Positions 1-8,499 are shown, numbered from the stretch's first letter. The stretch is 64,000 bases of DNA from Candidatus Melainabacteria bacterium (GCA_016716405.1 JADJWK010000001.1:124001-188000), one strand, 5' to 3'. Made by a program: numbers and translations. Notes: generated from the letters alone by a model not told the origin.

Positions 1-741
1 CCCGGCGAAAACCCAGGTGCGAGCGTTGAAAGTTACCGGAACATAAGACTTGTAATACTGCCCGACAGTGGCGCTGCTTGCAAAGGATCCGGCCCAGCCC
101 GTGGGCGTCTTGATATTGGTGGCGGCACCGCCAGCGAGGACCCCGAGGGAGAGCTGAAGAGAGCCGGGCTGGTATGACGAGCTGCCGGTCATACGGATCT
201 GGTTGCTCGTATAAGCCTGCTCGGCGGCAACGTAGGGTCTGATGGTGTTGCCGTCCTTATCGCTAGCGCTTCCACCGACAGTTATGGCATCCTGAAGGGC
301 GGTCACCAGCTGATTGGCTGCCGTCCTGGCCCGGTTGAGATCCTGAAGAGCCAGGGCCTGCATCTCGGCGTTGCCGAGCTGGGTGGCTATGATGTAGTCG
401 AGGAGCGTTGTGCCGATAATTGTGTTAACGCCGTGCACTTGAGTGTAATAATTGTCCCCGGCTGCTGTGGCGGTGCCGTCCGGTGCCGAGTCGGAGAGGC
501 CCACGTAACCGAATTGATTATTCAAGATGACGACATTGCTGCACTCTTTGGCCGCCGCAAGCGCGGCTGCCTCGATGGCGGTGCGCTGCTCGAACTGCGT
601 GCCCAGCATGCGGACATAGCTCATCATGAAAAACAGAACAGCGAGAACGAGCCCGATAGTGACTGCCACTATAAGGATCAGCATGCTTCCGCGCCTGTCG
701 CGACTCCGGCTCGAAAACGAGAGGCTTCTTTTTTTGGTCAT
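1..741 (-). CDS. Tad-like membrane-anchored secreted protein (partial, runs off left edge)
   Basis: The reading frame starts at ATG 741 and stays open to base 1, so the C-terminus lies outside the window (247 codons seen). It has a basic N-terminus (residues 1-17), one hydrophobic segment (about 19-40, GSMLILIVAVTIGLVLAVLF), then an alanine-rich stretch AAIEAAALAAAKE-like, as in TadE/TadG-type pseudopilins. It resembles the protein at 11201-13141: the blocks EAAALAAAKECSNVV / EKAALAAAGELSKIV, then GYVGLSD / GFVSLAD, then VNTIIGT / INSLIGT align in order. It is transcribed divergently from the kinase-fold gene at 882. No strong ribosome site is visible before ATG 741. A role in a Tad-like surface structure is inferred; the family is not firmly identified. 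Confidence 0.75.
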   Translation of the reverse strand, partial: MTKKRSLSFSSRSRDRRGSMLILIVAVTIGLVLAVLFFMMSYVRMLGTQFEQRTAIEAAALAAAKECSNVVILNNQFGYVGLSDSAPDGTATAAGDNYYTQVHGVNTIIGTTLLDYIIATQLGNAEMQALALQDLNRARTAANQLVTALQDAITVGGSASDKDGNTIRPYVAAEQAYTSNQIRMTGSSSYQPGSLQLSLGVLAGGAATNIKTPTGWAGSFASSATVGQYYKSYVPVTFNARTWVFAG

Positions 742-795
742 TCTTGTGTGCCTGGTAAATACTGGGGGAATAAGGCGAGCGTGAGACGAGTTCTG

Positions 796-824
796 TCGAC
801 ACTTTTATTAAATCGGGTTAATAT
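796..824 (+). promoter_or_regulatory. Candidate sigma-70-type promoter for the kinase-fold gene
   Basis: TCGACA (796-801), a 17-base spacer and TAATAT (819-824) match the -35/-10 consensus at 5 of 6 and 5 of 6 positions. The spacing is ideal, and the site lies about 58 bases before ATG 882. Sequence match only. Confidence 0.45.
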
Positions 825-881
825 TATCATAGCCGTTACAATCAATTTCCGTCAATCGCTGGATACATTATTTTGTCAACC

Positions 882-2948
882 ATGACTGATTCCGACAGAA
901 TTCTAGCCGGCAAATACCTCCTTCTCGGTATCCACGGCGAGACCGAGCTCAGCACTACTTATATAGTTCGAGACCTCGCTTCCGGACAGCATCTTATAGC
1001 CAAGACCCTCAAAGACCCGGCAAGCGATGTCGCCAGGGCTTTCGTCGATGCCGCCATCAGGCACGGCAGACTGCAGCACGAGAACATCGTCCAGACCATC
1101 GACTACGAGGAGGGCTCAGAGACAGAGCCTCCTTTCTTTATTGAGGAATGCATCGAGGGCATTACTCTGGCCGAGCTCATCGAGGAGGTCGGGACCCTCG
1201 AAGACGATGACGAGATCGAGACTTTTCTCAGCCAGATCTGTGAAGCCCTGGAGTATGCGCACCATGAAGGAATCGTGCATGGCGGCTTGAAGCCCAGCAA
1301 TGTCATGCTCACCCAGGCCGGCGAAGAGGTCCTGGTAAAGCTGCTCGATTTCGGGGCCATCAACGCCTCTCGCGAGCTTCCCGGCAATCTGGATCTGATC
1401 ACCGGCCCGGAATATCTAGCCCCGGAGCAAATCGAGGGCGAGCCCGCCAGTAAGGTCTCGGACGTTTTCTCGCTGGGTGTGATGGCCTATCAGCTGATCA
1501 CCGGCTTTCTGCCGGACACCGATGCCATCGAGCCCATTTCAGAGAGCCGTCCCGACATCGCCTGCGCCGATCTATTAGACAATCTTATCCAGCGCGCCCT
1601 GGCGCCGGACCCGTCCGGAAGGCTCCAGTCGGTGGCCGAGTTTCACACCCAGGTGAACCGCTGGTACAGCACGCTGGTTGACTCGATGTCCGGAGTCTTT
1701 ACCGAAATTCGCCAACCCACCAGCGAACTCGAGCAGATCCTCGAGGAGATCAACAGCTCCGAAGAGCCGGAGGGCGGCACCAGCCTGGAAGAGGTCCTGA
1801 ATCATGAGAAAGCCGGGGATGGCGAGGATGAGGTAGCTCGCACCCTGATGGAAATAGACGCGATTCAGACGGTCGAGAGCCTCTACGCGCCGGATCAGCA
1901 TGAAGGCGAGAGCGAGGGCGAGAGTGACGAAATTTCGGAAGCGGATCTCGATGTCGCCCGCACCCTGATGGAAGTCGAAATAATCCAGATAGGCGAAGGA
2001 CTGACAGCCCAACCTCAAACTCAGATAGAAACCACCGCAGCCCCGGCCGAGCCCAGCGCCGATCTCGGCTCCGAATACGACCAGCTCGACGAGCTCTTCG
2101 ATCTCGATGAGGGGGACAGCGAAGACAGTCCGAACGGCATAGAAATTCAGATTGCCACCACGCCGTCGCGATTCTCGAGCCCGCACCGGTTGCCGGCCAT
2201 GGCACCGCCGCCGGGCATGGAGATCCCCAACGACGGTGCGCCCCCTATGCCCCTGCCCGAGCGGAGCGGCGTCGACGCCCGAACCCGTCTCAAGAAAGCG
2301 AAACTGACCAAGCGGAGCAAGCCCAAGGTCCAGTCCACGATGAACCGGCTCATGGCGCTCAAGCAGACCCAGGTCACTCAACAAGAGACGATGACGGCCA
2401 AATTCAGCGAGTCCTTCGCTCAGGAGGGACCCCGCCAGTCACCCAGGATGATCGTCGCGAAGATAGTAATCGGACTGTTCGTCTTCAGCCTGTCCACGGC
2501 ACTGATCATCAATAACTTCGACCAGATCGGCGAGGCCTTTCAAGACACCTCGAGGAAGATGGGCATGATGCTGGTCGGAAAACAACAGACCGACACCCGG
2601 GAGCAACCTGATGAAGCCGATCAGACCACGGCTGCTGACCCGGACATCGAGAAATCCGGTTCGGATAAAGCGAACAGCCAGGCTTCGAATCGATCCAACC
2701 AGGCAACCGCTCCGGCCGCTCCAGCCGGCAAACGGCGCTTGCCGCAATTCGCCGTGGAGAAACACTATGTGAACAAGAGTATGATTGTTCCCAAAGATCC
2801 GAAGGGTCCCAGAAATGACAGGCAGGTCGTCTATCCTTATCTATTCACGAAAGAAGACGCAGTCAAGATAGAAGAAGCCAACGACCCCAACTTCAAGCCC
2901 CGGCCGCGCGACACCGACAGCGAAGTAAAAGAGATTACCGCTCAATGA
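882..2948 (+). CDS. Membrane-anchored protein kinase-like protein lacking the catalytic Asp (pseudokinase)
   Basis: The N-terminal 270 residues have a Ser/Thr kinase fold: VAIK-type Lys (IAK, residue 44 counting from TTG 873), PSN asparagine 143, DFG 159-161, APE and DVFSLG. The catalytic loop reads VHGGLKPSN instead of HRDLKPSN, so the proton-acceptor Asp is Gly138 and phosphotransfer is doubtful. Residues 270-520 are acidic and low complexity, with two copies of VARTLME (about 321 and 361). One membrane segment follows at about 526-547, then a Pro-rich tail of about 140 residues. The juxtamembrane part (ALKQTQV, then SPRM before the membrane segment) recurs in the tandem protein at 8796 (ALKSTQV, KSPV). 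ATG 882 was chosen; TTG 873 is in frame. It is divergent from the Tad-like gene at 741. A scaffold or sensor role is inferred. Confidence 0.85.
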   Translation: MTDSDRILAGKYLLLGIHGETELSTTYIVRDLASGQHLIAKTLKDPASDVARAFVDAAIRHGRLQHENIVQTIDYEEGSETEPPFFIEECIEGITLAELIEEVGTLEDDDEIETFLSQICEALEYAHHEGIVHGGLKPSNVMLTQAGEEVLVKLLDFGAINASRELPGNLDLITGPEYLAPEQIEGEPASKVSDVFSLGVMAYQLITGFLPDTDAIEPISESRPDIACADLLDNLIQRALAPDPSGRLQSVAEFHTQVNRWYSTLVDSMSGVFTEIRQPTSELEQILEEINSSEEPEGGTSLEEVLNHEKAGDGEDEVARTLMEIDAIQTVESLYAPDQHEGESEGESDEISEADLDVARTLMEVEIIQIGEGLTAQPQTQIETTAAPAEPSADLGSEYDQLDELFDLDEGDSEDSPNGIEIQIATTPSRFSSPHRLPAMAPPPGMEIPNDGAPPMPLPERSGVDARTRLKKAKLTKRSKPKVQSTMNRLMALKQTQVTQQETMTAKFSESFAQEGPRQSPRMIVAKIVIGLFVFSLSTALIINNFDQIGEAFQDTSRKMGMMLVGKQQTDTREQPDEADQTTAADPDIEKSGSDKANSQASNRSNQATAPAAPAGKRRLPQFAVEKHYVNKSMIVPKDPKGPRNDRQVVYPYLFTKEDAVKIEEANDPNFKPRPRDTDSEVKEITAQ

Positions 2949-3622
2949 TTGACGATCTGCCAGGTGCTTGCCCGGGCAGCCGCGTCGTCCGAGCAGGCAG
3001 CCGCCACCAGAGGTGATACCAGAAGCCGCCCTCCCTTGCCTGGATCTGCGGCCAGCGCTTTCTTTCTCACCTTCAGCTCGAGAGCTTTCTTGCCCGAATC
3101 ATCCTGCAGTTCGATGAGCAGATAGCCCTTACTCCTTCGTAAAGCATCCAGGGTCTCTCTGGACCCTGTCAGCTCCAGCTGACATACCAGATAACCGCCG
3201 TCCGGAAAGGACTTGAGCCGGGCGGAAATACCGCCGGGCAGGGCGCGGGTCTCCTTCCATGGTTTCAAGCGTGCAATCGGAGCAGGCTCAGCCACCGAGA
3301 GACTGCCGCCAACACGCCCGGATTCTCCGGCAGCGCGAAGAGCCTGAGCGGCACCTTCTTCTTCCGCCTGCCTGGCGATGGCTCGGAGCTTACGATCCTG
3401 CGGACTACCAGGCTCTTGCTGACTTTGCCTGGCAAGAGGCACAGGCAGAGGCTGAGAGCTCTGATTGAGCAGGAAGACACCCCCTCCGACAAGAAGGAGA
3501 ATTACTCCCAGGGCAACTAACAAATAGATTCTGGCCAGCTTGCTCACTTCGAGACTATAGCAGGGGATCGCTCGGGAGATCGGGGGACGGCTCTGGCATT
3601 GGCTCGGAGGCTTCGATGTCAA
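2942..3622 (-). CDS. Single-pass membrane protein of unknown function
   Basis: The protein has one strong hydrophobic segment (IYLLVALGVILLLVGGGVFL, about residues 32-52), then a Gln/Pro/Ala-rich linker and a C-terminal soluble domain of about 110 residues with beta-like patterns (GGYLVCQLEL, GYLLIELQDD). I do not recognise the family. The longest start is TTG 3622; GTG 3547 would give a more usual N-terminus (SKLARIYLL directly before the membrane segment) and is equally possible. The 3' end overlaps that of the convergent kinase-fold gene by 7 bases. The layout (short N-terminus, one membrane helix, soluble domain outside) is read from the sequence; any function would be a guess. Confidence 0.6.
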   Translation of the reverse strand: MTSKPPSQCQSRPPISRAIPCYSLEVSKLARIYLLVALGVILLLVGGGVFLLNQSSQPLPVPLARQSQQEPGSPQDRKLRAIARQAEEEGAAQALRAAGESGRVGGSLSVAEPAPIARLKPWKETRALPGGISARLKSFPDGGYLVCQLELTGSRETLDALRRSKGYLLIELQDDSGKKALELKVRKKALAADPGKGGRLLVSPLVAAACSDDAAARASTWQIVNH

Positions 3623-3671
3623 GCATGACGATAACTCACATTCCTACCGAGAATCAATATAGAATCTGGGG

Positions 3672-4549
3672 ATGGCATTACTACTTTATTGCGCCCTGAT
3701 CGTCTTCGTCACCGTCGCCCTTTCTGTAGGCGGGCTGGTGCTTGCCCACAAACGCTGGGATTTCGAGGCCCTCAAGGATAACACCCCCTGGCCGAGCCCA
3801 TGCTCCAGGTGATCGGCACCCTCTATGCGGTTCTTCTCGGTCTTCTTGTCGTGCAATCCATGGACCATTTCGAGGAGGCTCGCCTCAATGTCGAGAAAGA
3901 AGCGGTCGCCGTGGCTGATACGTTCAGGCTGGCTTCGGCTCTGCCTCAACCTCTCAGGAGCTCGCTCCAGGACAACTGCATCACTTATGTGAAATCGGTG
4001 ATCGAAGAAGAGTGGGACTCCATGGAGCGTGAGGAGAGCTGCGACCAGGCCTGGGAAGCCATAGACAAGATGTGGTTCGATGTCATCTCGTTCAAACCGC
4101 AGACAGTCTCGGAGCAGTATGTCCAGCCGGCTCTGCTGGATGCGGCCAAGCAGATGAACGACTACCGCCGTACCCGCCTGGTCACCTGCCGGACCTGGGT
4201 GGACCCGATCCTCTGGGTGGTGATTATCGCCGGCGCCGCAACGACCATCATCTTTACCTATTCCTTCGCGATTCCCAATTTCAAAGCCCAGATGTTCATG
4301 ACAGCAATGTGCGCCGTCACCCTTTCTCTGAACATCTACCTCTGGGCGATTTACAGCAACCCCTTTTACGGGCTATTGAAAGTCAACCCCCAGGCGTTCG
4401 AGATGGACCTCGAGCACTTCCAGTTCTACAAGGCCCATCCGGACGAGCTGCGCTGGAATCGTATCGGAAAAGGCGGGTCGGCACGCAAAGCCTATCGCGA
4501 GTCGTCAGCCAAGGACAGCAATCCCGACCACGGCGCTCAGCCGCAGTAG
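3672..4549 (+). pseudogene. Bestrophin-like DUF4239 membrane protein with an apparent one-base frameshift
   Basis: The frame from ATG 3672 encodes a membrane segment (MALLLYCALIVFVTVALSVG) and the family-like HKRWDFEALKDNT, then meets TGA at 3810. Adding one C to the five-C run at 3784-3788 joins it to the frame that runs to 4549, giving LAEPMLQVIGTLYAVLLGLLVVQSMDHFEEA, the hallmark stretch of DUF4239 (bestrophin-related membrane proteins). Two further membrane segments follow near the C-terminus (VDPILWVVIIAGAATTIIF and FMTAMCAVTLSLNIYLWAIY). The part from ATG 3800 alone (249 residues) would lack the first helix. A sequencing or assembly error in the homopolymer is the simplest explanation; a real mutation is possible. 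The end overlaps the convergent nucleotidyltransferase gene. Confidence 0.75.
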
Positions 4550-5130
4550 TTTCTCAGAATAGCCCGGACCTGCTTCAAATCAGCCCTTTTCATCGGCTTT
4601 CCGGTGATTGAGGATAGCGGCACGAGATCTCTCCAGCTCCATGGATAGATCGTGATCTCGACCGGGATCCCTCTCTCCAGCCAGCGGAGATGGACGAAAG
4701 TGCCCTTGCGATTCTCCACCAGCTCCTCCTCGACGTCCTCGAAACCGCAGGTGGCAAGCAGCTCTTTCAGCTCCTCGAAACCGTCGCAATAAGCATGCAG
4801 ATCGATGTCCGAGCTCTCTCGAATATCGCCTGTGAGACTGCTGCCAATCAGGAAGGGATCGTAATCGGCGATGATCTCCATGATCTCGGCGGCAATCTCA
4901 CGCATAATCTGCAGGCGCCTGGCGATCTCCTCCTCGCCGAGCTCGGATCTGGTGAGCCTGGCCATGTTCTCCCTGATCTTCCGGTTGGATGGAAGCCTCG
5001 TCTGGCTCGGCAGTCCGAGAATCATCAGGGCGCGCTCCTTGGCGTGGAGGTATTCGGTCTCCACACCGTCAATCAGCAGACGAGCCGCTTCCTCCGCGAC
5101 TCGCGCCTGGTCTCTGTTCGACACACACAA
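4537..5130 (-). CDS. Nucleotidyltransferase-fold protein (pol beta superfamily)
   Basis: The motif GSSLTGDIRESSDIDLHAY (about residues 97-115) matches GSx(n)GxxxxxSDIDL of the minimal nucleotidyltransferase superfamily, with both metal-binding Asp residues of DID present. A third acidic position is plausible in VEITIYPW (Glu). The first 90 residues are helical and charged. The C-terminus contains WSWRDLVPLSSITGKPMKRADL. At 197 residues it could be a stand-alone antitoxin-like or small-molecule nucleotidyltransferase; no partner toxin or HEPN gene is adjacent. TTG 5130 has AAGG five bases upstream; GTG 5124 is an alternative. The substrate is unknown. Confidence 0.75.
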   Translation of the reverse strand: MCVSNRDQARVAEEAARLLIDGVETEYLHAKERALMILGLPSQTRLPSNRKIRENMARLTRSELGEEEIARRLQIMREIAAEIMEIIADYDPFLIGSSLTGDIRESSDIDLHAYCDGFEELKELLATCGFEDVEEELVENRKGTFVHLRWLERGIPVEITIYPWSWRDLVPLSSITGKPMKRADLKQVRAILRNYCG

Positions 5131-5262
5131 TCAAGCCTTATGCTTGCTTTCGGGGAATTATGACACCATTTCAGTTTATCACCCGCCGGACCTCTGCATA
5201 GATATAGGAAGAGCCCGGACGGGTAAGTAGATAGGGAATTCGGAATCGGACGACAGACCTTA

Positions 5263-6060
5263 ATGCCCAACCAGGACGACGAAAGAATAATAGCCGAAGA
5301 CCCCTTCAACAGAAGGCTCAGCAATGTTCGTACCGGTAAAGGCGGCGGCAACCCGCCGTCCCAGGACACCGGAGCCTGGCAGCAGATGGGCGCCAGCGGT
5401 GTGGGCCGTGGGCGGCCCGCTGTCAATCCGCACATCGAGGCTCTCCAGGCCGCCCAGCACCAGAAAGAGATGGAAGAGCAGGCCAGGCGCAGCCTCTCCC
5501 AGAGCGCCTCGACGGCACTTCCCCAGGACATGCTCGAGCGGACCTTCCTCTACGACGCCGCCATTCCCACGGTCTTCAACAAGCGCCACACTCTCAGACA
5601 GCTCGAGCGCGAGCTCAAGCGCGCCATAAAATACCAGCGACCCCTGACGATTTGCGTGGCTTCCTTTCACGAGCTCGATATGATCGCCAGCAATTACAGC
5701 GTCCTGGCCCAGGAAGAAGCCCTGAAAGTCATCGGCCAGGTTATCTCCGGTTTTGTCGATCTCGATATCGAGACGGCAGGCAGACTCGATGATAAGCGCT
5801 TCCTCATCGTCCTTCCTGAGGTCCCGGTGATTCACGCCGCTCAGTTTTTCGACGAGATGAGACGCGCTTTCGAGGGCACAAGGATTCAACACCGGCAGTA
5901 CAACTTCACAGTCCTAGCCAGTTTCGGCATAGCCGGCTTCCCCGAGCATTCGCCCGAGCCTTCGAATGCCTTGAATGATCTGCTTACCAAGGCAGTCTAC
6001 GCCTCGGACCAGGCCATACAGCGTGGAGGCAACACCATAGCCTTCTGCCCGCGAGCCTGA
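5263..6060 (+). CDS. Degenerate GGDEF-domain protein
   Basis: Residues 1-95 are charged and low complexity, with a short coiled-coil-like part (EALQAAQHQKEMEEQARRSL). Residues 96-262 have the layout of a GGDEF domain: N-terminal FNKRHTLRQLERELKRAIKYQRPLT, a short helix, the hairpin, and a C-terminal SFGIAGFPEHSPE followed by LLTKAVYASDQAIQRGGNTI, as in diguanylate cyclases. The signature hairpin reads GRLDDKRFLIVLP (173-185) in place of the usual RxGGDEF, so catalysis is not expected. It may bind nucleotides or act as a protein-protein module. No membrane or sensor domain is seen. It stands alone on this strand. Confidence 0.75.
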   Translation: MPNQDDERIIAEDPFNRRLSNVRTGKGGGNPPSQDTGAWQQMGASGVGRGRPAVNPHIEALQAAQHQKEMEEQARRSLSQSASTALPQDMLERTFLYDAAIPTVFNKRHTLRQLERELKRAIKYQRPLTICVASFHELDMIASNYSVLAQEEALKVIGQVISGFVDLDIETAGRLDDKRFLIVLPEVPVIHAAQFFDEMRRAFEGTRIQHRQYNFTVLASFGIAGFPEHSPEPSNALNDLLTKAVYASDQAIQRGGNTIAFCPRA

Positions 6061-6400
6061 GAGCAAGCGGTCACGAGCCATTCGCGCAGCTATATACAGA
6101 AAATATAACCCGTCTATATCCCTGTATTCATGCCGAAATTCTCAGGTACCGCAAAATCAGTGGTTCAAGCTTCGCCGGCCGTTCTTGATTGCGGAATCCT
6201 CCAATTGATAACACCCTTGGCAATGCGAAGAGCGGTGCCCGAAATATCTATTGGGGTAGTTCAATGCCGACGAAAAATTGGTAGGATATTCATGTTAACG
6301 GTGAGCGCTTACGAATTGTCGATAAGCGTGATGAGCCGAGGGGCCTTGCGGACACGTCAGGTTGGCGTCAACCAGAAACACTAGCAAGCGAGCCCGCCCT
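6061..6400. other. Non-coding stretch before the candidate small RNA
   Basis: No convincing gene was found here. A short open frame from 6130 to 6384 lacks a ribosome site and recognisable content. The sequence is less GC-rich than its neighbours and could hold the promoter of the structured RNA proposed at 6401-6508. Confidence 0.4.
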
Positions 6401-6508
6401 GCGTTTTGTTCTGATCAAAGCGTGGTGAAATACTGAGCTCATGCGAATGAGCGAATCAGACAGTAGCAAACGCACCACTTGAGAGGGATCTGAGTGGTGT
6501 TTTTGTTT
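6401..6508 (+). ncRNA. Candidate structured small RNA ending in a Rho-independent terminator
   Basis: Three nested helices can be drawn: GCGTTT (6401-6406) with AAACGC (6468-6473), CTGAT (6411-6415) with ATCAG (6455-6459), and GCTCAT (6437-6442) with ATGAGC (6447-6452), the last closed by a GCGA tetraloop. A terminator follows at once. GTGGTG at 6422-6427 could pair with CACCAC at 6473-6478 in competition with that terminator. No plus-strand gene lies downstream, so a free-standing RNA is more likely than a leader. It matches no RNA family I know. Confidence 0.4.
6473..6508 (+). terminator. Rho-independent terminator
   Basis: CACCACT (6473-6479) pairs with AGTGGTG (6493-6499) and is followed by TTTTTGTTTG. 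It points along the plus strand, although the nearest upstream plus-strand gene ends more than 400 bases earlier. Confidence 0.7.
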
Positions 6509-6517
6509 GTCTGCTTC

Positions 6518-7465
6518 TCAATTGGTGAGGAGCACAGCCCACTCCTCATTCTGGTTGAGGAATGTTTGATCCTGCTGAGACAGTGCTGACGCCACCGGTG
6601 TTCCAGGAGTGCCTTTGAGAATCAGCGGATCGACCAGATAGCCTTCGATCTCGAGAGGAAAATTGATCTGGGTTATCTTGAACCCGGCTACGCCGATAAC
6701 TGTACGCTCTTGATTGAATGGAGGACCTCCAAGAATGAGCGGTACATTGATCTGATCGCCGGGGCTGAGATCCTGAACCATGTTCGCTCTCACACCGTTG
6801 CAGATCAGAGTATCGGATCCGAAGGTCAGAACAGGATTCTGTTTGTCGACCCAGTTCTTGATCCAGGTGGCATTCTTGCTGTTCTGTGGATTGAGAACGA
6901 TGGTAAATTTCTGCCCTCGATTGCCATTTATGTAGTCATTGAGGCTGACTCCTTCCTGCGCTCCGTTTGTCGGGCGATGATCGAGACTGACCGCCAGAGG
7001 TAGAAGCTGTCCTGGTTTGACCTGTTTGAGACCGGCAAAAGCCGAGGCGGTTGCCGTAGCGCTCACCGGCATGGTATTCCAGCCGATCAGCCTGGCAAAG
7101 ATATTGCCGGTAGTCCTGGTCGCAGTGACAGTCACTGTTCTGGGCATCGAGTTCCCGTTGACACTGACACTGATTGTAGTACCATTGCCGTTCGCCACAG
7201 GAACATCATCAGCGCTGTTCTTAGCAGCAGTGTCATAGGCGAATTGCTCGGCTCGACCCGTCTGGTCCGAGGTGATGGTGTAGGACGCCAGCTCGTACGC
7301 ACCGGCGAGAGCACCGGCATCAGCAGCATTCTGAAGCTGTTCTCGGACCATCAAACCATGCCCGTAATCGAAAGAAAACGCAGCGGAAACTACCGATATG
7401 AAAAGGAGAATCAGCAAGATAATGCTTGCTATCGATCCTCTAGTGCTCCTTGCTCTTTGTCTCAT
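6518..7465 (-). CDS. TadG-type pilus-assembly-related protein
   Basis: The N-terminus has RGSIASIILLILLFISVVSAAFSFDYG (about residues 9-35) followed by EQLQNAADAGALAGAYELA. This is the classic Tad/TadG pattern: a membrane helix, then a helix rich in Ala with NAADAGALAGA. The remaining 250 residues are a beta-rich secreted part with PRTVTVTATRTTGNIFARLIGW, as in TadG-like proteins of Flp pilus systems. No von Willebrand A domain is apparent. The start ATG 7465 has AAAGGAGAG eight bases upstream. It is last in a three-gene operon (8499 to 6518), 12 bases after the previous stop. The ATPase and secretin genes of a Tad system are not in the window. Confidence 0.8.
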   Translation of the reverse strand: MRQRARSTRGSIASIILLILLFISVVSAAFSFDYGHGLMVREQLQNAADAGALAGAYELASYTITSDQTGRAEQFAYDTAAKNSADDVPVANGNGTTISVSVNGNSMPRTVTVTATRTTGNIFARLIGWNTMPVSATATASAFAGLKQVKPGQLLPLAVSLDHRPTNGAQEGVSLNDYINGNRGQKFTIVLNPQNSKNATWIKNWVDKQNPVLTFGSDTLICNGVRANMVQDLSPGDQINVPLILGGPPFNQERTVIGVAGFKITQINFPLEIEGYLVDPLILKGTPGTPVASALSQQDQTFLNQNEEWAVLLTN

Positions 7466-7477
7466 CTCTCTCTCCTT

Positions 7478-7930
7478 TCACTCCAGCGTGCTGACGCCGG
7501 TACCGGTAAGCGTAATACTGCTTCCCAGCCCCAGGGGGTCCGGGCGGGGGAAGGGACCCAGTCCATAATGGTCACCCTGGAAGACTATCTGCACCCGCAC
7601 AGTAGGCGGACTGGCGTCAGTGTTCCAACCCTGCACGCCGTCAGGAATATAAAACTGATCTGTACTGACCACTACACCCATGTGCCGGACATTGTCGAAA
7701 ACCTTCTCAGGGAATGCCTTGGCAGAAACAGGATCTTGTCCGTAGGCGATGGCGAGCTGCCTGGCGGCGGACTGCGCAGCCAGATCAAGAGTGGTCTTGA
7801 TCATATAGGCCTGTGCAACTTGAAAAGCCGCGAACCCTGCCACAATCGAAATCGGCAAAATAATCGACAGGGCCGCTGCCAGCTCAGCCATCGCAGCACC
7901 ACTGCGTCTCCGGTATAACGGGGACTTCAC
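7478..7930 (-). CDS. TadE-like pseudopilin
   Basis: RRSGAAMAELAAALSIILPISIVAGF at the N-terminus fits the TadE family (RRGaamvEfAlvlp), including the conserved Glu (residue 16) after the basic stretch. A helix AYMIKTTLDLAAQSAARQLAIAYG follows, then about 80 residues of beta-type sequence. GTG 7930 is the start: GGAGG lies six bases upstream, and the codon overlaps the TGA of the previous gene (GTGA, 7927-7930), which indicates translational coupling. It is the middle gene of the TadE-TadE-TadG set. A minor pilin or pseudopilin role in a Tad-like machine is likely, by family. Confidence 0.8.
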   Translation of the reverse strand: MKSPLYRRRSGAAMAELAAALSIILPISIVAGFAAFQVAQAYMIKTTLDLAAQSAARQLAIAYGQDPVSAKAFPEKVFDNVRHMGVVVSTDQFYIPDGVQGWNTDASPPTVRVQIVFQGDHYGLGPFPRPDPLGLGSSITLTGTGVSTLE

Positions 7931-8499
7931 TTCTTACCTCCCCCCTTGCCGTTACCGCTACCGTTACCGTTACCGTTGCCGTTGCCGTTGCCGTTGCCGG
8001 TGCCGCTTCCGCCTCCACTGCCGCCACTAGCGGCGCCGGCAGCATTTCGCTCAACCAATCTGTAGGTCGACGCCATCCTTATTCTGAAGGCTTCATCCAG
8101 ATTGAGCAGGTTCGGATTCGGAAAAGGAGCGTTCGGCGGACTGCCGACTCCTGGCAGGTAGGTCGCCACGACCGTAACGGTTTTGGGTTCCGTAGCGGTC
8201 TGCCAGCCGTTTTCAGGAATCGAGAACTGCTCGTTGGATGAGAGCATTCCAGGGATCCGGATATTGAAAAAGATGGCATTCTGAGCATCGGTGTCGGTAG
8301 CAATCTTCGAATTGGACGAATACTCTTCAGCCAGGGCCCGGGCCGCCATCTCCGAAGCCTGAGCCATGTTACGGGCGATCACGTATGCGTAGCTCGCCTG
8401 CATGCTCAAAAAGATAACCAGTAGAATGAGCGGAATGAAGATTGCCAGGGCAGTAACTGCCTCGGCGAGCATGCCCGATTGCTTTCTCTGTCTGCACAT
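7927..8499 (-). CDS. TadE-like pseudopilin with a Gly/Asn repeat tail
   Basis: RQRKQSGMLAEAVTALAIFIPLILLVIFL has the TadE-type basic-hydrophobic N-terminus with Glu after the short helix start, followed by an Ala-rich segment (ARNMAQASEMAARALAEEY). The C-terminal 35 residues are GSGGGSGTGNGNGNGNGNGN-like, encoded by a hexanucleotide repeat. ATG 8499 was chosen because GGGGG lies seven bases upstream; an upstream in-frame codon at 8547 would add 16 residues with no ribosome site. It is the first gene of the operon. The flexible tail may be a surface linker or a contingency repeat; this is inference. Confidence 0.78.
   Translation of the reverse strand: MCRQRKQSGMLAEAVTALAIFIPLILLVIFLSMQASYAYVIARNMAQASEMAARALAEEYSSNSKIATDTDAQNAIFFNIRIPGMLSSNEQFSIPENGWQTATEPKTVTVVATYLPGVGSPPNAPFPNPNLLNLDEAFRIRMASTYRLVERNAAGAASGGSGGGSGTGNGNGNGNGNGNGSGNGKGGGKK
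7949..8005. repeat. Hexanucleotide tandem repeat (CCGTTR) in the TadE-like gene
   Basis: About nine imperfect copies of CCGTTA/CCGTTG encode alternating Asn and Gly on the minus strand. The unit length is a multiple of three, so copy-number change would alter the tail length without shifting the frame. Confidence 0.85.

Noticed and set aside
1575..2384. 269-codon minus-strand frame over the pseudokinase gene
   Set aside because: No ribosome site or domain; the plus strand encodes a kinase fold.
6130..6384. 84-codon plus-strand frame
   Set aside because: No ribosome site or coding pattern; treated as non-coding.
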